From Candidatus Steffania adelgidicola (GTDB lineage Bacteria; Pseudomonadota; Gammaproteobacteria; Enterobacterales; Enterobacteriaceae): a stretch of 64,000 nucleotides of DNA. Positions 9,468-25,143 of the stretch are shown here, one piece after another. The stretch lies in assembly GCF_020541225.1 (NCBI RefSeq), contig NZ_CP045889.1:1208346-1272345 (forward strand), read 5' to 3'. Position 1 is the stretch's first letter. Each line of letters starts with the position of its first letter. A program made the position numbers and the translations under genes. The notes beneath the pieces are model-generated. The model was not told where the DNA came from. It did not search any database and saw nothing but the letters and a program-made list of their open reading frames with translations.

Positions 9468-12400
9468 GTGAAAGATTTACTTAAATTTCTGAAATCACAA
9501 ACTAAGACTGAAGAATTTGATGCAATTAAGATTGCGCTAGCCTCACCAGATATGATCCGTTCCTGGTCTTTCGGTGAAGTGAGAAAACCGGAAACTATTA
9601 ACTATCGTACATTTAAACCAGAGCGTGACGGTCTATTCTGCGCCCGTATTTTTGGACCAGTAAAAGACTATGAATGCCTCTGCGGTAAATATAAACGTTT
9701 AAAACATCGCGGCGTAATCTGTGAAAAATGTGGTGTTGAAGTAACCCAGACTAAAGTGCGTCGTGAACGCATGGGTCATATCGAGCTAGCCTCACCCACC
9801 GCACATATTTGGTTTTTAAAATCTCTTCCATCCCGTATTGGTGTGTTATTAGATATGCCACTTCGCGACATCGAACGAGTTTTGTATTTTGAATCCTATG
9901 TCGTAGTGGAAAGTGGCATGACCACACTTCACTGCCGTCAAATTTTAACAGAAGAGCAGTATTTAGACGCAGTAGAAGAGTTTGGTGACGAATTCGACGC
10001 CAAGATGGGCGCTGAAGCCATACAAAATCTATTGAAAAATATGGACTTAGATCAGGAATGTAAACAGCTACGCGAAGAACTAGAAGCAACCAACTCCGAA
10101 ACCAAGCGAAAAAAACTGACTAAACGCATTAAATTGTTAGAAGCTTTCATTCAGTCCGGTAACAAACCTGAGTGGATGATTCTGACTGTGCTACCAGTGC
10201 TACCACCAGATCTGCGTCCGCTTGTACCGCTGGATGGGGGGCGTTTTGCAACCTCAGATCTAAACGATCTGTATCGCCGGGTCATTAACCGTAATAATCG
10301 CTTGAAACGACTGCTAGATCTAGCCGCACCGGATATTATTGTACGCAATGAAAAACGCATGTTACAAGAATCAGTCTACGCTCTCTTGGATAACGGCCGA
10401 CGGGGCCGCGCCATTACCGGTTCTAATAAACGTCCGCTAAAATCATTGGCTGATATGATTAAAGGTAAACAAGGTCGATTCCGTCAGAATTTGCTAGGTA
10501 AGCGTGTTGACTACTCCGGCCGGTCGGTAATTACCGTCGGACCATATCTCCGCTTACATCAATGCGGTTTGCCCAAGAAAATGGCGCTAGAGTTATTTAA
10601 ACCTTTCATTTATGGAAAACTCGAATTACGTGGCCTTGCCACTACGATTAAAGCTGCAAAAAAAATGGTAGAACGAGAAGAAGCAGTAGTCTGGGATATA
10701 CTGGACGAGGTTATCCGTGAACACCCAGTTATGCTAAACCGTGCACCAACACTGCATCGTCTAGGTATTCAAGCATTTGAACCAGTACTGATTGAAGGAA
10801 AAGCCATTCAACTTCACCCTCTTGTGTGTGCGGCATATAACGCTGACTTCGATGGTGATCAAATGGCAGTACATGTCCCGCTGACTCTAGAAGCTCAATT
10901 AGAAGCGCGTGCGCTAATGATGTCTACTAACAACATTTTATCTCCCGCTAATGGCGAACCCATCATCGTACCTTCTCAGGATGTAGTACTCGGTTTATAT
11001 TACATGACCCGAGATCGCGTTAATGGTAAAGGTGAGGGGATGATTCTAACCGGGCCAAAAGAAGCTGAACGCATCTACCGCGCCGAGATAGCAGAGCTGC
11101 ATGCACGCGTTAAAGTACGCATTACAGAATATGAAAAATGCGATAACGGCGAATTAGTGAAGAGGACTCATATAGTAGATACTACTATCGGCCGGGCTAT
11201 CCTATGGATGATTGTTCCAACAGGACTACCGTTTTCATTAGTAAATCAAGCACTCGGTAAAAAAGCCATCTCCAAGATGCTTAATACCTGCTATCGAGTA
11301 CTAGGTTTGAAGCCCACCGTCATTTTCGCCGATCAGATAATGTACACTGGATTCACTTACGCTGCCCGTTCTGGCTCATCAGTGGGCATCGATGATATGG
11401 TGATCCCGATAAAAAAAGCCGAAATAATCGATGAAGCTGAATCTGAAGTAGCTGAAATTCAAGAGCAATTCCAGTCTGGTCTAGTCACAGCCGGCGAACG
11501 TTATAATAAAGTAATAGATATCTGGGCTGCGGCTAACGAACGAGTCGCCAAAGCCATGATGAATAATCTATCTACTGAAACGGTGATTAACCGAAATGGA
11601 ATAGAAGAACGGCAAGTATCATTTAATAGCATTTTTATGATGGCAGATTCGGGTGCCCGTGGTTCAGCAGCACAAATTCGCCAACTGGCCGGTATGCGTG
11701 GCCTGATGGCAAAGCCTGATGGATCCATCATCGAAACACCAATTACAGCAAACTTTCGTGAAGGTTTGAATGTACTCCAGTACTTTATCTCTACCCATGG
11801 CGCACGTAAAGGTTTAGCCGATACCGCACTAAAAACGGCAAACTCAGGTTACCTGACACGTCGTTTAGTCGACGTGGCGCAAGATCTGGTTGTAACCGAG
11901 GATGACTGTGGTACCTTTTCGGGTATCGTAATGACGCCGGTTATCGAAGGTGGCGATGTTAAAGAACCGTTGCGCGAACGCGTTCTGGGCCGCGTCACAG
12001 CGGAAGACGTCCTAAAACCTGGTATCAAAGATGTTTTGGTCTTCCGTAATACTCTATTAAATGAACAGTGGTGTGATATTCTAGAAGAAAATTCTATAGA
12101 TAGCGTTAAGGTGCGTTCTGTCGTTACCTGTGAGACTGATTTTGGTGTGTGTGCTAACTGCTACGGTCGAGATCTGGCACGGGGGCATTTAGTAAATAAA
12201 GGCGAAGCTATCGGGGTAATCGCAGCACAATCCATCGGCGAACCTGGTACCCAGCTGACCATGCGCACTTTCCATATCGGTGGCGCTGCATCTCGTGCTG
12301 CTGCGGAATCAAGCATCCAAGTCAAAAACAAAGGGACTATTCGTCTCAGTAGCGCCAAATTTGTCATTAATAGCAGTAGTAAACTGGTAATTACTTCACG

Positions 12401-13694
12401 CAATACTGAACTTAAGGTCATTGATGAATTTGGCCGTACAAAAGAAAGTTATAAAGTACCTTATGGTGCTGTCATGGCTAAAGGGAACGGTGAGCAAATC
12501 ATAAGCGGGGAAATCGTTGCCAATTGGGATCCACATACCATGCCAGTTATCACCGAAGTCGACGGTTTTGTACGTCTCACTGATATGATCGAGGGACAGA
12601 GTATTACTAGACAGACTGATGAATTAACCGGTTTATCTTCTATCGTGGTACTAGATACCGCTGAACGTACTGGCGTGGGTAAAGATCTTCGGCCAGCACT
12701 ACGAATTGTAGATGCTAATATTAACGATGTTCTACTGCCGGGTACTGATATACCAGCACAATATTTTTTACCAGGGAAAACGATCGTACAACTAGAAGAC
12801 GGTGCAAAAATTACCGGTGGTGACACGCTAGCTCGCCTACCACAAGAGACCAGTGGCACGAAAGATATTACCGGGGGTCTACCACGTGTTGCTGATCTTT
12901 TTGAAGCACGCCGTCCAAAAGAACCGGCGATTCTAGCTGAGATTAGTGGTATCATTTCTTTTGGTAAAGACACTAAAGGGAAGCGTCGCCTAGTTATCTC
13001 TCCGGTAGACGGCAAAGACACCTATGAAGAGATGATCCCGAAATGGCGTCAGCTTAACGTATTTGAAGGTGAGCGAGTAGAACGAGGTGATGTGATTTCA
13101 GATGGTCCAGAATCACCACACGACATTTTGCGTTTACGTGGCGTACATGCTGTAACTCGATATATTGTCAACGAAGTCCAGGAGGTTTACCGCCTCCAAG
13201 GCGTTAAAATTAACGATAAACATATCGAAGTTATTATTCGTCAAATGTTACGTAAAGCAACAATTACTAGCAGCAGTCGCTTGGATTTCCTAGAAGGCGA
13301 ACAGGCAGAATACTCACGTATCAAGACGGCCAACCGTCAATCATTAAATAACGGGAAGATGCAAATGAGCTATATACGTGATCTTTTAGGTATTACAAAA
13401 GCCTCGCTGGCTACGGAATCCTTTATCTCTGCAGCATCATTCCAGGAAACTACGCGCGTGCTAACCGAAGCCGCCGTTGCCGGAAAACGAGATGAGCTAC
13501 GTGGTTTGAAGGAAAATGTTATTGTTGGACGTTTAATCCCAGCGGGTACTGGTTATGCGCATCATCAAGAACTTGCGCGTTATCGTCAACGGAATCCCGG
13601 GGTAATCGCAGCCTCACCACCGATTACCGCCGATGAAGCTTCAGCTAACTTATCGGAACTCCTAAATGCAGGACTAGGAAGAAATAATAAATAA
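9468..13694 (+). CDS. rpoC: DNA-directed RNA polymerase subunit beta'
   Basis: 1408 residues (E. coli 1407), starting with GTG behind GACAGGAG. The zinc-ribbon cysteines near 70-88 (CLCG...CEKC), the catalytic NADFDGDQM loop near 458-466 with three magnesium-binding aspartates, and the second zinc site (DDCG...[11 protein letters not shown]) near 814-898 are all present. It is 88 bp after rpoB and ends the operon. A terminator follows. Confidence 0.99.
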   Translation: MKDLLKFLKSQTKTEEFDAIKIALASPDMIRSWSFGEVRKPETINYRTFKPERDGLFCARIFGPVKDYECLCGKYKRLKHRGVICEKCGVEVTQTKVRRERMGHIELASPTAHIWFLKSLPSRIGVLLDMPLRDIERVLYFESYVVVESGMTTLHCRQILTEEQYLDAVEEFGDEFDAKMGAEAIQNLLKNMDLDQECKQLREELEATNSETKRKKLTKRIKLLEAFIQSGNKPEWMILTVLPVLPPDLRPLVPLDGGRFATSDLNDLYRRVINRNNRLKRLLDLAAPDIIVRNEKRMLQESVYALLDNGRRGRAITGSNKRPLKSLADMIKGKQGRFRQNLLGKRVDYSGRSVITVGPYLRLHQCGLPKKMALELFKPFIYGKLELRGLATTIKAAKKMVEREEAVVWDILDEVIREHPVMLNRAPTLHRLGIQAFEPVLIEGKAIQLHPLVCAAYNADFDGDQMAVHVPLTLEAQLEARALMMSTNNILSPANGEPIIVPSQDVVLGLYYMTRDRVNGKGEGMILTGPKEAERIYRAEIAELHARVKVRITEYEKCDNGELVKRTHIVDTTIGRAILWMIVPTGLPFSLVNQALGKKAISKMLNTCYRVLGLKPTVIFADQIMYTGFTYAARSGSSVGIDDMVIPIKKAEIIDEAESEVAEIQEQFQSGLVTAGERYNKVIDIWAAANERVAKAMMNNLSTETVINRNGIEERQVSFNSIFMMADSGARGSAAQIRQLAGMRGLMAKPDGSIIETPITANFREGLNVLQYFISTHGARKGLADTALKTANSGYLTRRLVDVAQDLVVTEDDCGTFSGIVMTPVIEGGDVKEPLRERVLGRVTAEDVLKPGIKDVLVFRNTLLNEQWCDILEENSIDSVKVRSVVTCETDFGVCANCYGRDLARGHLVNKGEAIGVIAAQSIGEPGTQLTMRTFHIGGAASRAAAESSIQVKNKGTIRLSSAKFVINSSSKLVITSRNTELKVIDEFGRTKESYKVPYGAVMAKGNGEQIISGEIVANWDPHTMPVITEVDGFVRLTDMIEGQSITRQTDELTGLSSIVVLDTAERTGVGKDLRPALRIVDANINDVLLPGTDIPAQYFLPGKTIVQLEDGAKITGGDTLARLPQETSGTKDITGGLPRVADLFEARRPKEPAILAEISGIISFGKDTKGKRRLVISPVDGKDTYEEMIPKWRQLNVFEGERVERGDVISDGPESPHDILRLRGVHAVTRYIVNEVQEVYRLQGVKINDKHIEVIIRQMLRKATITSSSRLDFLEGEQAEYSRIKTANRQSLNNGKMQMSYIRDLLGITKASLATESFISAASFQETTRVLTEAAVAGKRDELRGLKENVIVGRLIPAGTGYAHHQELARYRQRNPGVIAASPPITADEASANLSELLNAGLGRNNK

Positions 13695-13720
13695 TGCTCA
13701 ACCTCATTACTTACTAGTGA

Positions 13721-13749
13721 AAAAATCACTCTTTCGGGAGTGGTTTTTT
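13721..13749 (+). terminator. Rho-independent terminator of the rpoBC operon
   Basis: The stem AATCACTC / GAGTGGTT (one U-G pair) with a six-base TTTCGG loop is flanked by A and T runs and ends in TTTTTT, 27 nt after the rpoC stop. A second A/T palindrome GACTTTTT/AAAAAAGTC follows at 13752-13768. Confidence 0.85.
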
Positions 13750-13768
13750 AAGACTTTTTAAAAAAGTC

Positions 13769-14960
13769 GAGCATAATGGCAAGTTTTTATTTGCCTTTTA
13801 AGGTTATATCACAATATATATAATTGCTAAGGAGTGCTTGCATAGAAAATGAACGTCAGAAGTCATATTCTTAAAATTTTGTAATAAAACCATTGAATCA
13901 TTTATTTTCTATAATTTTTTATATGAACGTATTTTCTTACGATTAATATCTTGAATAAAAACATATAAACATAATTGATATTATGGTATTAATAAGTTCA
14001 TCATGTCTTATCAAGAAAAGTTTAGACATATCACACCCCAGTAAGGAGTGATAACATCTAATAGATGATTTTTTTACAAAAAATACATTAATAAGTCATT
14101 GATACCTTTTCCATAGTAAAAATAATAAGCTGTTATTAACATATTTTTTAAATAAATCTCTTAATAGAGCATTACTAAGAATCAAGAATAAATTTACCCC
14201 ACACAATTCGAACAAAAATGTGGCTATCCGCGCAGTCACACTTTCCTAGCTGGAAAGCTATAAATCGATGCTTAACCTACTAAAAGACATTGTAGAATGT
14301 ACATGCAATACAATTACTGATACGCAGACTTTCGATAAAGAACACTCTTCTACTCCAATTCATGCATTCAAAAACATATAACATGAACGCTTGATTTCAT
14401 GAGAATATAAATCATCTGGTGAAAAAGGTATCATTCACATCTTGATTAAGGACGCAAGATTAAAATCTTATCATAACATTCGCCATATAATCAAGAATAA
14501 TTTTGATCAACATTGAGGATTCAATAAAAACCATGGTTAAATCATTTTGATTGATTTACAGAAGAACCATTAGGGTTATCTGATAATATTCTATCCTTAT
14601 TAACGTCACCAGCTCTACTTAAAATAATTACTACTTACAAATAGGTCAGTCCATTAATAAACAGCAGCAATGATATTGCTCACCTTAGTTTATTCTAATC
14701 ATTTCCATTTTTTCATTATACGCAAACCCATTAATGTCCACTACCGATAAGTTTTAAGAATTTTAATCATGTGAGTAATGGCCTTTAAGATAAAAAAGTG
14801 TTGCACTATACATCAAACATAGCTAGGTTATTGTAATTATTTCTTCACAAGATAGCGCAATAAGACTACATGTAAAATAGATAATGCAAAACCTTCTGAA
14901 TAATCATTCATTCTAAATAGTCTTTTGGACAATAAGTGTTACAAGACGTTTTAATCTTCC
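13769..14960. other. 1.2-kb AT-rich gap, no gene recognised
   Basis: No frame of useful length or recognisable fossil was found between the rpoC terminator and the his leader. A short GGCAA/TTGCC hairpin with T-tail lies at 13778-13798. This is probably the junction of two ancestral chromosome segments, since rpoC and hisG are not neighbours in E. coli. Confidence 0.5.
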
Positions 14961-14965
14961 AGCAA

Positions 14966-15016
14966 CTCTGGATATCAGAGAGCATACTCGGCAGCTTTCT
15001 TCCGAGGTTTTTTTTT
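14966..15016 (+). terminator. Relic his attenuator: two hairpins and a T-run, no leader peptide seen
   Basis: Two hairpins precede hisG: CTCTG/CAGAG (14966-14980), then CTCGG (14987-14991) / CCGAG (15002-15006) followed by a T9 run to 15016. The lead-in ATCTTCCAG resembles the E. coli his leader near its attenuator. No reading frame with a run of histidine codons lies upstream, so the regulatory peptide appears lost while the terminator hairpin remains. It may now act as a constitutive partial terminator. Confidence 0.6.
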
Positions 15017-15056
15017 GGCTTGGGTAAATCATTTAATTACCCTAGAGGAAATCATC

Positions 15057-15953
15057 TTGGATAAATCACGGTTACGGATAGCAATGCAGAAATCGGGGCG
15101 ATTAAGCAAAGAATCGCAACAGCTGCTAGAGCAGTGCGGAATAAAAATTAATCTGCAGCAGCAACGCCTTCTAGTCTTTGCTGAAAACATGCCTCTTGAT
15201 ATCATGCGAGTACGCGACGATGACATTCCTGGGCTGGTAATGGACGGTGTGGTAGATCTCGGGATCATTGGCGAAAATGTGTTAGAAGAAGAAGTGCTGG
15301 CCCGTCGTGCCCAAGGAGACAATCCCCGTTATTCTACTCTCCGCCGAATGGATTTCGGTAGCTGCAGACTATCAATAGCCCTGCCTTTAGACGTCCATTG
15401 GAGCAGTCCCGAATGCCTCCGAGGGAAACGTATTGCTACCTCCTACCCACACTTACTCAAGCAATACTTTGATAAACTCGATATCACCTTTAAATCCTGT
15501 TTACTCAATGGATCCGTAGAGGTTGCGCCACGCGCAGGTCTTGCTGATGCTATTTGTGATCTGGTGTCTACAGGGGCGACCCTTGAGGCTAACGGTTTAC
15601 GAGAAGTGGAGGTTATTTATCGTTCTAAAGCTAGCCTTATCCAGCGTGATGGAGAACTGTCAGCAGCCAAGCAATTACTGGTCAACAAATTGCTCATTCG
15701 AATCCAAGGAGTAATTCAAACCCGGGAATCGAAATATATCATGTTACATGCACCCACTGAGAAGCTAGATCAAATTATCAACTTACTGCCTGGTGCAGAG
15801 CGCCCAACCGTCCTACCATTAGCTGGCGATCAACACCGTGTAGCAATGCATATGGTCAGTAGTGAAACCTTGTTTTGGGAAACCATGGAAAATCTGAAAG
15901 CCCTCGGTGCCAGCTCAATACTAGTGCTCCCCATTGAAAAGATGATGGAATAA
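15057..15953 (+). CDS. hisG: ATP phosphoribosyltransferase
   Basis: First step of histidine synthesis: ATP and PRPP are joined to give phosphoribosyl-ATP. It is long-form HisG with a C-terminal regulatory ACT-like domain. I place the start at TTG 15057, giving 298 residues (E. coli 299), because AGAGGA sits 7 nt upstream and the sequence [16 protein letters not shown] aligns from there. The frame extends upstream to 15015, but that part overlaps the attenuator T-run. The segments [17 protein letters not shown] and [15 protein letters not shown] are intact. It leads the his operon. Confidence 0.95.
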   Translation: MDKSRLRIAMQKSGRLSKESQQLLEQCGIKINLQQQRLLVFAENMPLDIMRVRDDDIPGLVMDGVVDLGIIGENVLEEEVLARRAQGDNPRYSTLRRMDFGSCRLSIALPLDVHWSSPECLRGKRIATSYPHLLKQYFDKLDITFKSCLLNGSVEVAPRAGLADAICDLVSTGATLEANGLREVEVIYRSKASLIQRDGELSAAKQLLVNKLLIRIQGVIQTRESKYIMLHAPTEKLDQIINLLPGAERPTVLPLAGDQHRVAMHMVSSETLFWETMENLKALGASSILVLPIEKMME

Positions 15954-15958
15954 AAGTT

Positions 15959-19427
<3,469 letters not shown>

Positions 19428-19428
19428 T

Positions 19429-20019
19429 ATGAACTTGGTAATATTGGATACCGGCTGCGGCAATTTGTTCTCAGTTAGTGCCGCTATCTCTCGCCTAGGC
19501 TATCAACCGATCATCAGTCACGATGCTAAAATAATCTTGCAAGCAGATAAACTATTTCTTCCCGGTGTCGGTACTGCCCAGGCAGCAATGAATCAACTGA
19601 ATAAGCGGGGGCTTATCTCGCTAATCAAAGCTTGTACAAAACCAGTGTTGGGTATTTGTCTTGGCATGCAGCTACTCGCTCAAACCAGTGACGAAAATAA
19701 TGGAATTAGCACTCTCGGAATTATTGACGTACCCGTAACACACATAATAGATATCGGTCTTCCGCTTCCCCATATAGGCTGGAATCAAGTAAAACAGCAG
19801 ACCGGTCATCCTCTCTTTCGCGATATTAATGAGAAAGCATTTTTTTATTTTGTTCATAGTTACGCCATGCCAATATGTACTGCCACTATTGCTCACGCCA
19901 GTTATGGCGCACCTTTTAGCGCCGCTATAGAACACAACAATTTCTTCGGCGTGCAATTTCATCCGGAGCGCTCCGGTGCCGCCGGGCAACAGCTGCTAAA
20001 AAATTTCTTGGAGATGTAA
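19429..20019 (+). CDS. hisH: Imidazole glycerol phosphate synthase, glutaminase subunit HisH
   Basis: 196 residues. A class I glutamine amidotransferase that feeds ammonia to HisF. The catalytic cysteine is in GICLGMQLL, and the His-Glu pair in VQFHPERSG. The HSYAMP segment near the interface is present. One base separates it from hisB and three from hisA, so the operon stays compact. Confidence 0.97.
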   Translation: MNLVILDTGCGNLFSVSAAISRLGYQPIISHDAKIILQADKLFLPGVGTAQAAMNQLNKRGLISLIKACTKPVLGICLGMQLLAQTSDENNGISTLGIIDVPVTHIIDIGLPLPHIGWNQVKQQTGHPLFRDINEKAFFYFVHSYAMPICTATIAHASYGAPFSAAIEHNNFFGVQFHPERSGAAGQQLLKNFLEM

Positions 20020-21514
<1,495 letters not shown>

Positions 21515-21521
<7 letters not shown>

Positions 21522-22126
21522 CTACGCAACAGAATCAACAGATAGATTGGCAAAAAAATAACGGCATCTTACCCACCATCATCCAACATTCCGTCTCTGG
21601 TGAAGTTTTGATGTTAGGATATATGAATGCTGATTCGCTACAGGCAACCCAAAAATCTGGTCAAGTGACTTTTTACTCACGTAGTAAAAATCGCCTCTGG
21701 ACTAAAGGTGAACACTCCGGCCATATTTTGAGGGTAGTTCAGATCCATCCAGATTGTGATAACGATACTTTACTGATCTTAGCGACTCCCCAAGGACCAA
21801 CTTGTCATAATGGTACTAGCAGTTGTTTCCATCCAGCTGCGAGTGATTGGGCTTTTCTTTATACACTAGAAACCCTCATTAAAGAACGTAAAAGTTCTGA
21901 TCCTCAGAGTTCTTACACCGCCAGCCTCTACGCTAGTGGAACAAAGCGCATCGCTCAAAAAGTGGGCGAAGAGGGAATAGAAACCGCCCTAGCTGCCACT
22001 GTTCATAACAGGGAAGAACTCACCAATGAAACCGCAGATCTAGTTTATCATCTCCTCGTTCTATTACAGGATCAAGGATTAAATTTAAGTCGAGTGATCA
22101 ACCGTCTACGAGAACGTCACTTCTAA
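21515..22126 (+). CDS. hisI: Bifunctional phosphoribosyl-AMP cyclohydrolase / phosphoribosyl-ATP pyrophosphatase
   Basis: 203 residues, HisI-HisE fusion as in enterics. The cyclohydrolase half shows [18 protein letters not shown] and the metal site DCDNDTLL. The pyrophosphatase half has the helical [11 protein letters not shown] and [16 protein letters not shown]. It is the last gene of an unbroken hisGDCBHAFI operon. It ends 20 bp from the convergent dnaB stop, with no obvious terminator between them. Confidence 0.97.
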
Positions 22127-22146
22127 GAAAGATATATCGCATAATA

Positions 22147-23553
22147 TCACTCGTCATGATATTTCGGGCCAGCATAATTATCAAATCGTGACCATTGTCC
22201 GTTAAAAACCAACCGAAATGTACCAATAGGACCATTACGTTGCTTCCCAAGAATAATTTCAGCGATCCCCTTCATATCGCTATTTTCGTGATAAACTTCA
22301 TCACGATAGATAAATATAATAAGATCAGCATCTTGCTCGATAGATCCGGATTCACGCAAATCGGAGTTAACAGGGCGCCTATTTGCTCGTTGTTCTAAGC
22401 CGCGGTTCAGCTGTGATAACGCTACTACAGGCACCTGTAATTCTTTAGCTAACGCCTTTAATGATCGCGAAATTTCAGCAATTTCTAGGGTTCTGTTGTC
22501 GGAGAGAGATGGTACGCGCATTAGTTGGAGATAATCAATCATAATTAAACTTAGCCCTTCATTTTCTCGAAATACGCGCCTCGCTCGAGAACGCACTTCT
22601 GTCGGAGTTAATCCTGAAGAGTCATCAATATATATATTGCGCTTTTCTAGCAGAATTCCCATGCTACTTGATATGCGTGCCCAATCCTCATCATCTAGAT
22701 GACCGGTGCGAATCCGGCTGTGATCCACGCGAGATAGAGACGCTAGCATACGCATCATGATCTGTTCCCCAGCCATCTCTAAACTAAAAATCAATACTGG
22801 TTTATCTTCGGTCATGGCAGCGTTTTCGCAGAGATTCATAGCAAAGGTAGTTTTTCCCATAGATGGACGAGCGGCGATAATAATTAAATCTGATTTTTGT
22901 AATCCAGCTGTCTTTTTATCTAGATCTAGATAACCGCTAGATACACCGGTAACTCCATCATGTGGTTTTTGGTACAATTGTTCTATACGTGTTACTGTAT
23001 CTTCAAGAAGACGTTCGATACTTTTCGGAGCATCTTCTTGATTAGCACGGTTTTCTGCTATTTGGAAGACCCGAGATTCGGCTAAATCTAGAAGATCCTC
23101 GCTGCTCCGTCCCTGGGGATCATAACCAGAATCAGCGATTTCATTAGCTACAGCGATCATTTCCCGAACAATGGCGCGTTCACGTACAATATCGGCATAA
23201 GCTGAAATATTTGCAGCACTGGGGGTATTTTTTGAAAGCTCTGCCAGATAAGCAAACCCGCCAACGGGTTCTAAAGCTGCTTTTTGTTCTAAAGATTCCG
23301 ATAGCGTAATTAGATCAATAGGTTTACCGAGTTCTAGTAACCGCTGCATCTCAGTAAAGATAAGACGGTGCGGACGGTTAAAAAAATCTTTACCTGTTAC
23401 TCGCTCGGCTACATTATCCCACCGTTCGTTATCTAACATTAATCCCCCCAATACTGATTGCTCTGCTTCGAGTGAATAAGGGGGAATTTTCAGCTCTTCT
23501 ACCTGACGGTCATAAGAAAAATTTGCTTTATTAGATGGCTTTTTTTCTAGCAT
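22147..23553 (-). CDS. dnaB: Replicative DNA helicase DnaB
   Basis: 468 residues (E. coli 471). The hexameric 5'-3' helicase that drives the replication fork and loads primase. It has an N-terminal helical collar and a C-terminal RecA-like motor with Walker A ARPSMGKTTFAMN, Walker B SLIMIDYLQLMR, and the LSQLNRGLEQR arginine-containing segment. Upstream is the sspA fossil rather than its E. coli neighbour, so a rearrangement joins here. ATG start; no strong Shine-Dalgarno sequence. Confidence 0.97.
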   Translation of the reverse strand: MLEKKPSNKANFSYDRQVEELKIPPYSLEAEQSVLGGLMLDNERWDNVAERVTGKDFFNRPHRLIFTEMQRLLELGKPIDLITLSESLEQKAALEPVGGFAYLAELSKNTPSAANISAYADIVRERAIVREMIAVANEIADSGYDPQGRSSEDLLDLAESRVFQIAENRANQEDAPKSIERLLEDTVTRIEQLYQKPHDGVTGVSSGYLDLDKKTAGLQKSDLIIIAARPSMGKTTFAMNLCENAAMTEDKPVLIFSLEMAGEQIMMRMLASLSRVDHSRIRTGHLDDEDWARISSSMGILLEKRNIYIDDSSGLTPTEVRSRARRVFRENEGLSLIMIDYLQLMRVPSLSDNRTLEIAEISRSLKALAKELQVPVVALSQLNRGLEQRANRRPVNSDLRESGSIEQDADLIIFIYRDEVYHENSDMKGIAEIILGKQRNGPIGTFRLVFNGQWSRFDNYAGPKYHDE

Positions 23554-23604
23554 AACAAGAAATTCAACCTAAATAAGTCTTTGAAGAAAGATATATTGTA
23601 TCCT

Positions 23605-23785
23605 CTTCCGGGTCCATCTCCTATGGATTTTCAAATCAACCTTCAAGTTTTATGATTTATGATTTCCAAAGCAATTTAAACTTAAACATATATATTTTTT
23701 ATAGACTTTCATCATGTTTTAATACCTTTAAAATATGAGTTTTTTGAAAAGAGATAATTCCTATTTTATTGCTTTGTATGATGCA
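23605..23785 (-). pseudogene. sspA: Truncated, decayed sspA (stringent starvation protein A)
   Basis: Minus-strand codons read NKIGIISF near 23770 (NKRSVMTLF in SspA), then LWKS, a stop, and IIK near 23670 (LWESRIIM), then LEG, stop, FENP, stop, EMDP (LDERFPHPPLMP) with matching spacing. About 29 codons are missing between the first two blocks. Its start lies about 400 bp after rpsI, as expected from the E. coli rplM-rpsI-sspA order. The homology stops just before dnaB, which marks a rearrangement breakpoint near 23,560-23,605. Confidence 0.65.
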
Positions 23786-24085
23786 AATAAATGGCTTTAT
23801 ATTTTGATTTGAGTTTGGAGATATCAAATAATATTTTATATATTAAAGATATGACTACACTAATAACTCGACGCGGGATGTTTTTGTAATATACAGATAA
23901 GTATAAAAAGTTATTATTAATACTGACTAGTATTATATACTATACACAACAAGATCATCCCCTATATACAAACATATACTTTGAAAATCTCTCTGTAGTT
24001 CATGAAAATCGCCGATGCTAGCACAGCATATTCAACTAGAAGATAAAACGAAATAAGTAAAATTTATATTTCACATCTTATACAC

Positions 24086-24107
24086 ACTAATCCCTAATGG
24101 GATTAGT
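24086..24107. terminator. Perfect 9-bp hairpin downstream of rpsI
   Basis: ACTAATCCC, loop TAAT, GGGATTAGT, about 80 bp after the rpsI stop. There is no T-run on either strand, so if it ends the rplM-rpsI transcript it does so without a classical tail. The same 9-bp/4-nt architecture occurs at 43996-44017. Confidence 0.4.
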
Positions 24108-24185
24108 AGTATCACTACTCATTATTATCAATATCTCTACTTTAGGATTAAAACTGATACTTCTCACTCCTATGAACGTGAAAAA

Positions 24186-24578
24186 TTAACGTTTAGAGAA
24201 CTGAGGACGACAACGTGCTTTACGTAATCCAACTTTCTTACGTTCAACTTGACGGGCGTCACGAGTAACAAAACCAGCTTTTCGCAAGTTAGAACGCAAT
24301 GTTTCGTCGTATGCTAGTAGAGCACGAGTAATGCCGTGACGAATGGCGCCTGCCTGTCCGGATATACCCCCACCTTTAACTGTGATATACAGATCTAATT
24401 TACTAACCATGCCGACTAACTCTAATGGCTGCCGCACTACCATCCGAGAAGTTTCACGACCAAAATACTGTTCTAGACTGCGCTGGTTAATCATGATGTT
24501 CCCAGTTCCTAGCTTAGCAAAGACGCGAGCGGAAGAACTTTTGCGGCGACCAGTGCCGTAGTATTGATTGTCAGCCAT
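24186..24578 (-). CDS. rpsI: 30S ribosomal protein S9
   Basis: 130 residues, E. coli length. S9 lies in the small-subunit head, and its C-terminal tail, here QFSKR, reaches the P-site tRNA anticodon; the terminal KR pair is preserved. [13 protein letters not shown] at the N-terminus is typical. It is 19 nt downstream of rplM in the same operon. Confidence 0.98.
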   Translation of the reverse strand: MADNQYYGTGRRKSSSARVFAKLGTGNIMINQRSLEQYFGRETSRMVVRQPLELVGMVSKLDLYITVKGGGISGQAGAIRHGITRALLAYDETLRSNLRKAGFVTRDARQVERKKVGLRKARCRPQFSKR

Positions 24579-24597
24579 TTCCTATAATCCCGATGAA

Positions 24598-25026
24598 TTA
24601 AATCTCTAGAACTTCTGGTTGCTGTGCTGGATGGTTATGCTCAGCCCCAGCGTAAATCTTTAGTTTACGTAACATAGCCCGACCTAGCGGTCCTTTTGGC
24701 AGCATGCCTTTCACTGCCATTTTAATCACGCGCTCAGGACGACGGGTCACCATCTCTTCAAAAGTCGCTTGTTTAATTCCACCAACATAACCAGTATAAT
24801 GATAGTAAATTTTCTCATTACGCTTTTTACCAGTGACGGCTATTTTTTTAGCATTTAAAACAATCAAATAATCACCAGTATCAACATGCGGTGTATATTC
24901 CGGTTTATGCTTACCACGAAGATGATGAGCTAGTTTAGCAGCAAAACGACCAAGAATCTTCCCCTCAGCGTCGATAACATACCAGTTACGTTTGACTGTT
25001 TCTGGTTTTGCTGTAAAAGTTTTCAT
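24598..25026 (-). CDS. rplM: 50S ribosomal protein L13
   Basis: 142 residues when started at the ATG at 25026, matching E. coli ([13 protein letters not shown]). A further in-frame ATG 15 nt upstream (25041) is less likely, as it adds five non-conserved residues. The conserved [15 protein letters not shown] segment is present. It is the first gene of rplM-rpsI, which in E. coli also follows zapE. Confidence 0.97.
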   Translation of the reverse strand: MKTFTAKPETVKRNWYVIDAEGKILGRFAAKLAHHLRGKHKPEYTPHVDTGDYLIVLNAKKIAVTGKKRNEKIYYHYTGYVGGIKQATFEEMVTRRPERVIKMAVKGMLPKGPLGRAMLRKLKIYAGAEHNHPAQQPEVLEI

Positions 25027-25143
25027 TAAAATCTTACTCAATGTAGGTTACGCGTTAACAAATAAAAACGCTTCAATAAATAGTGTATTTGGATAGAGCT
25101 ATTATAAAGAAGTCATCTAAAAAAATCGACCTTTTTTACAAAA

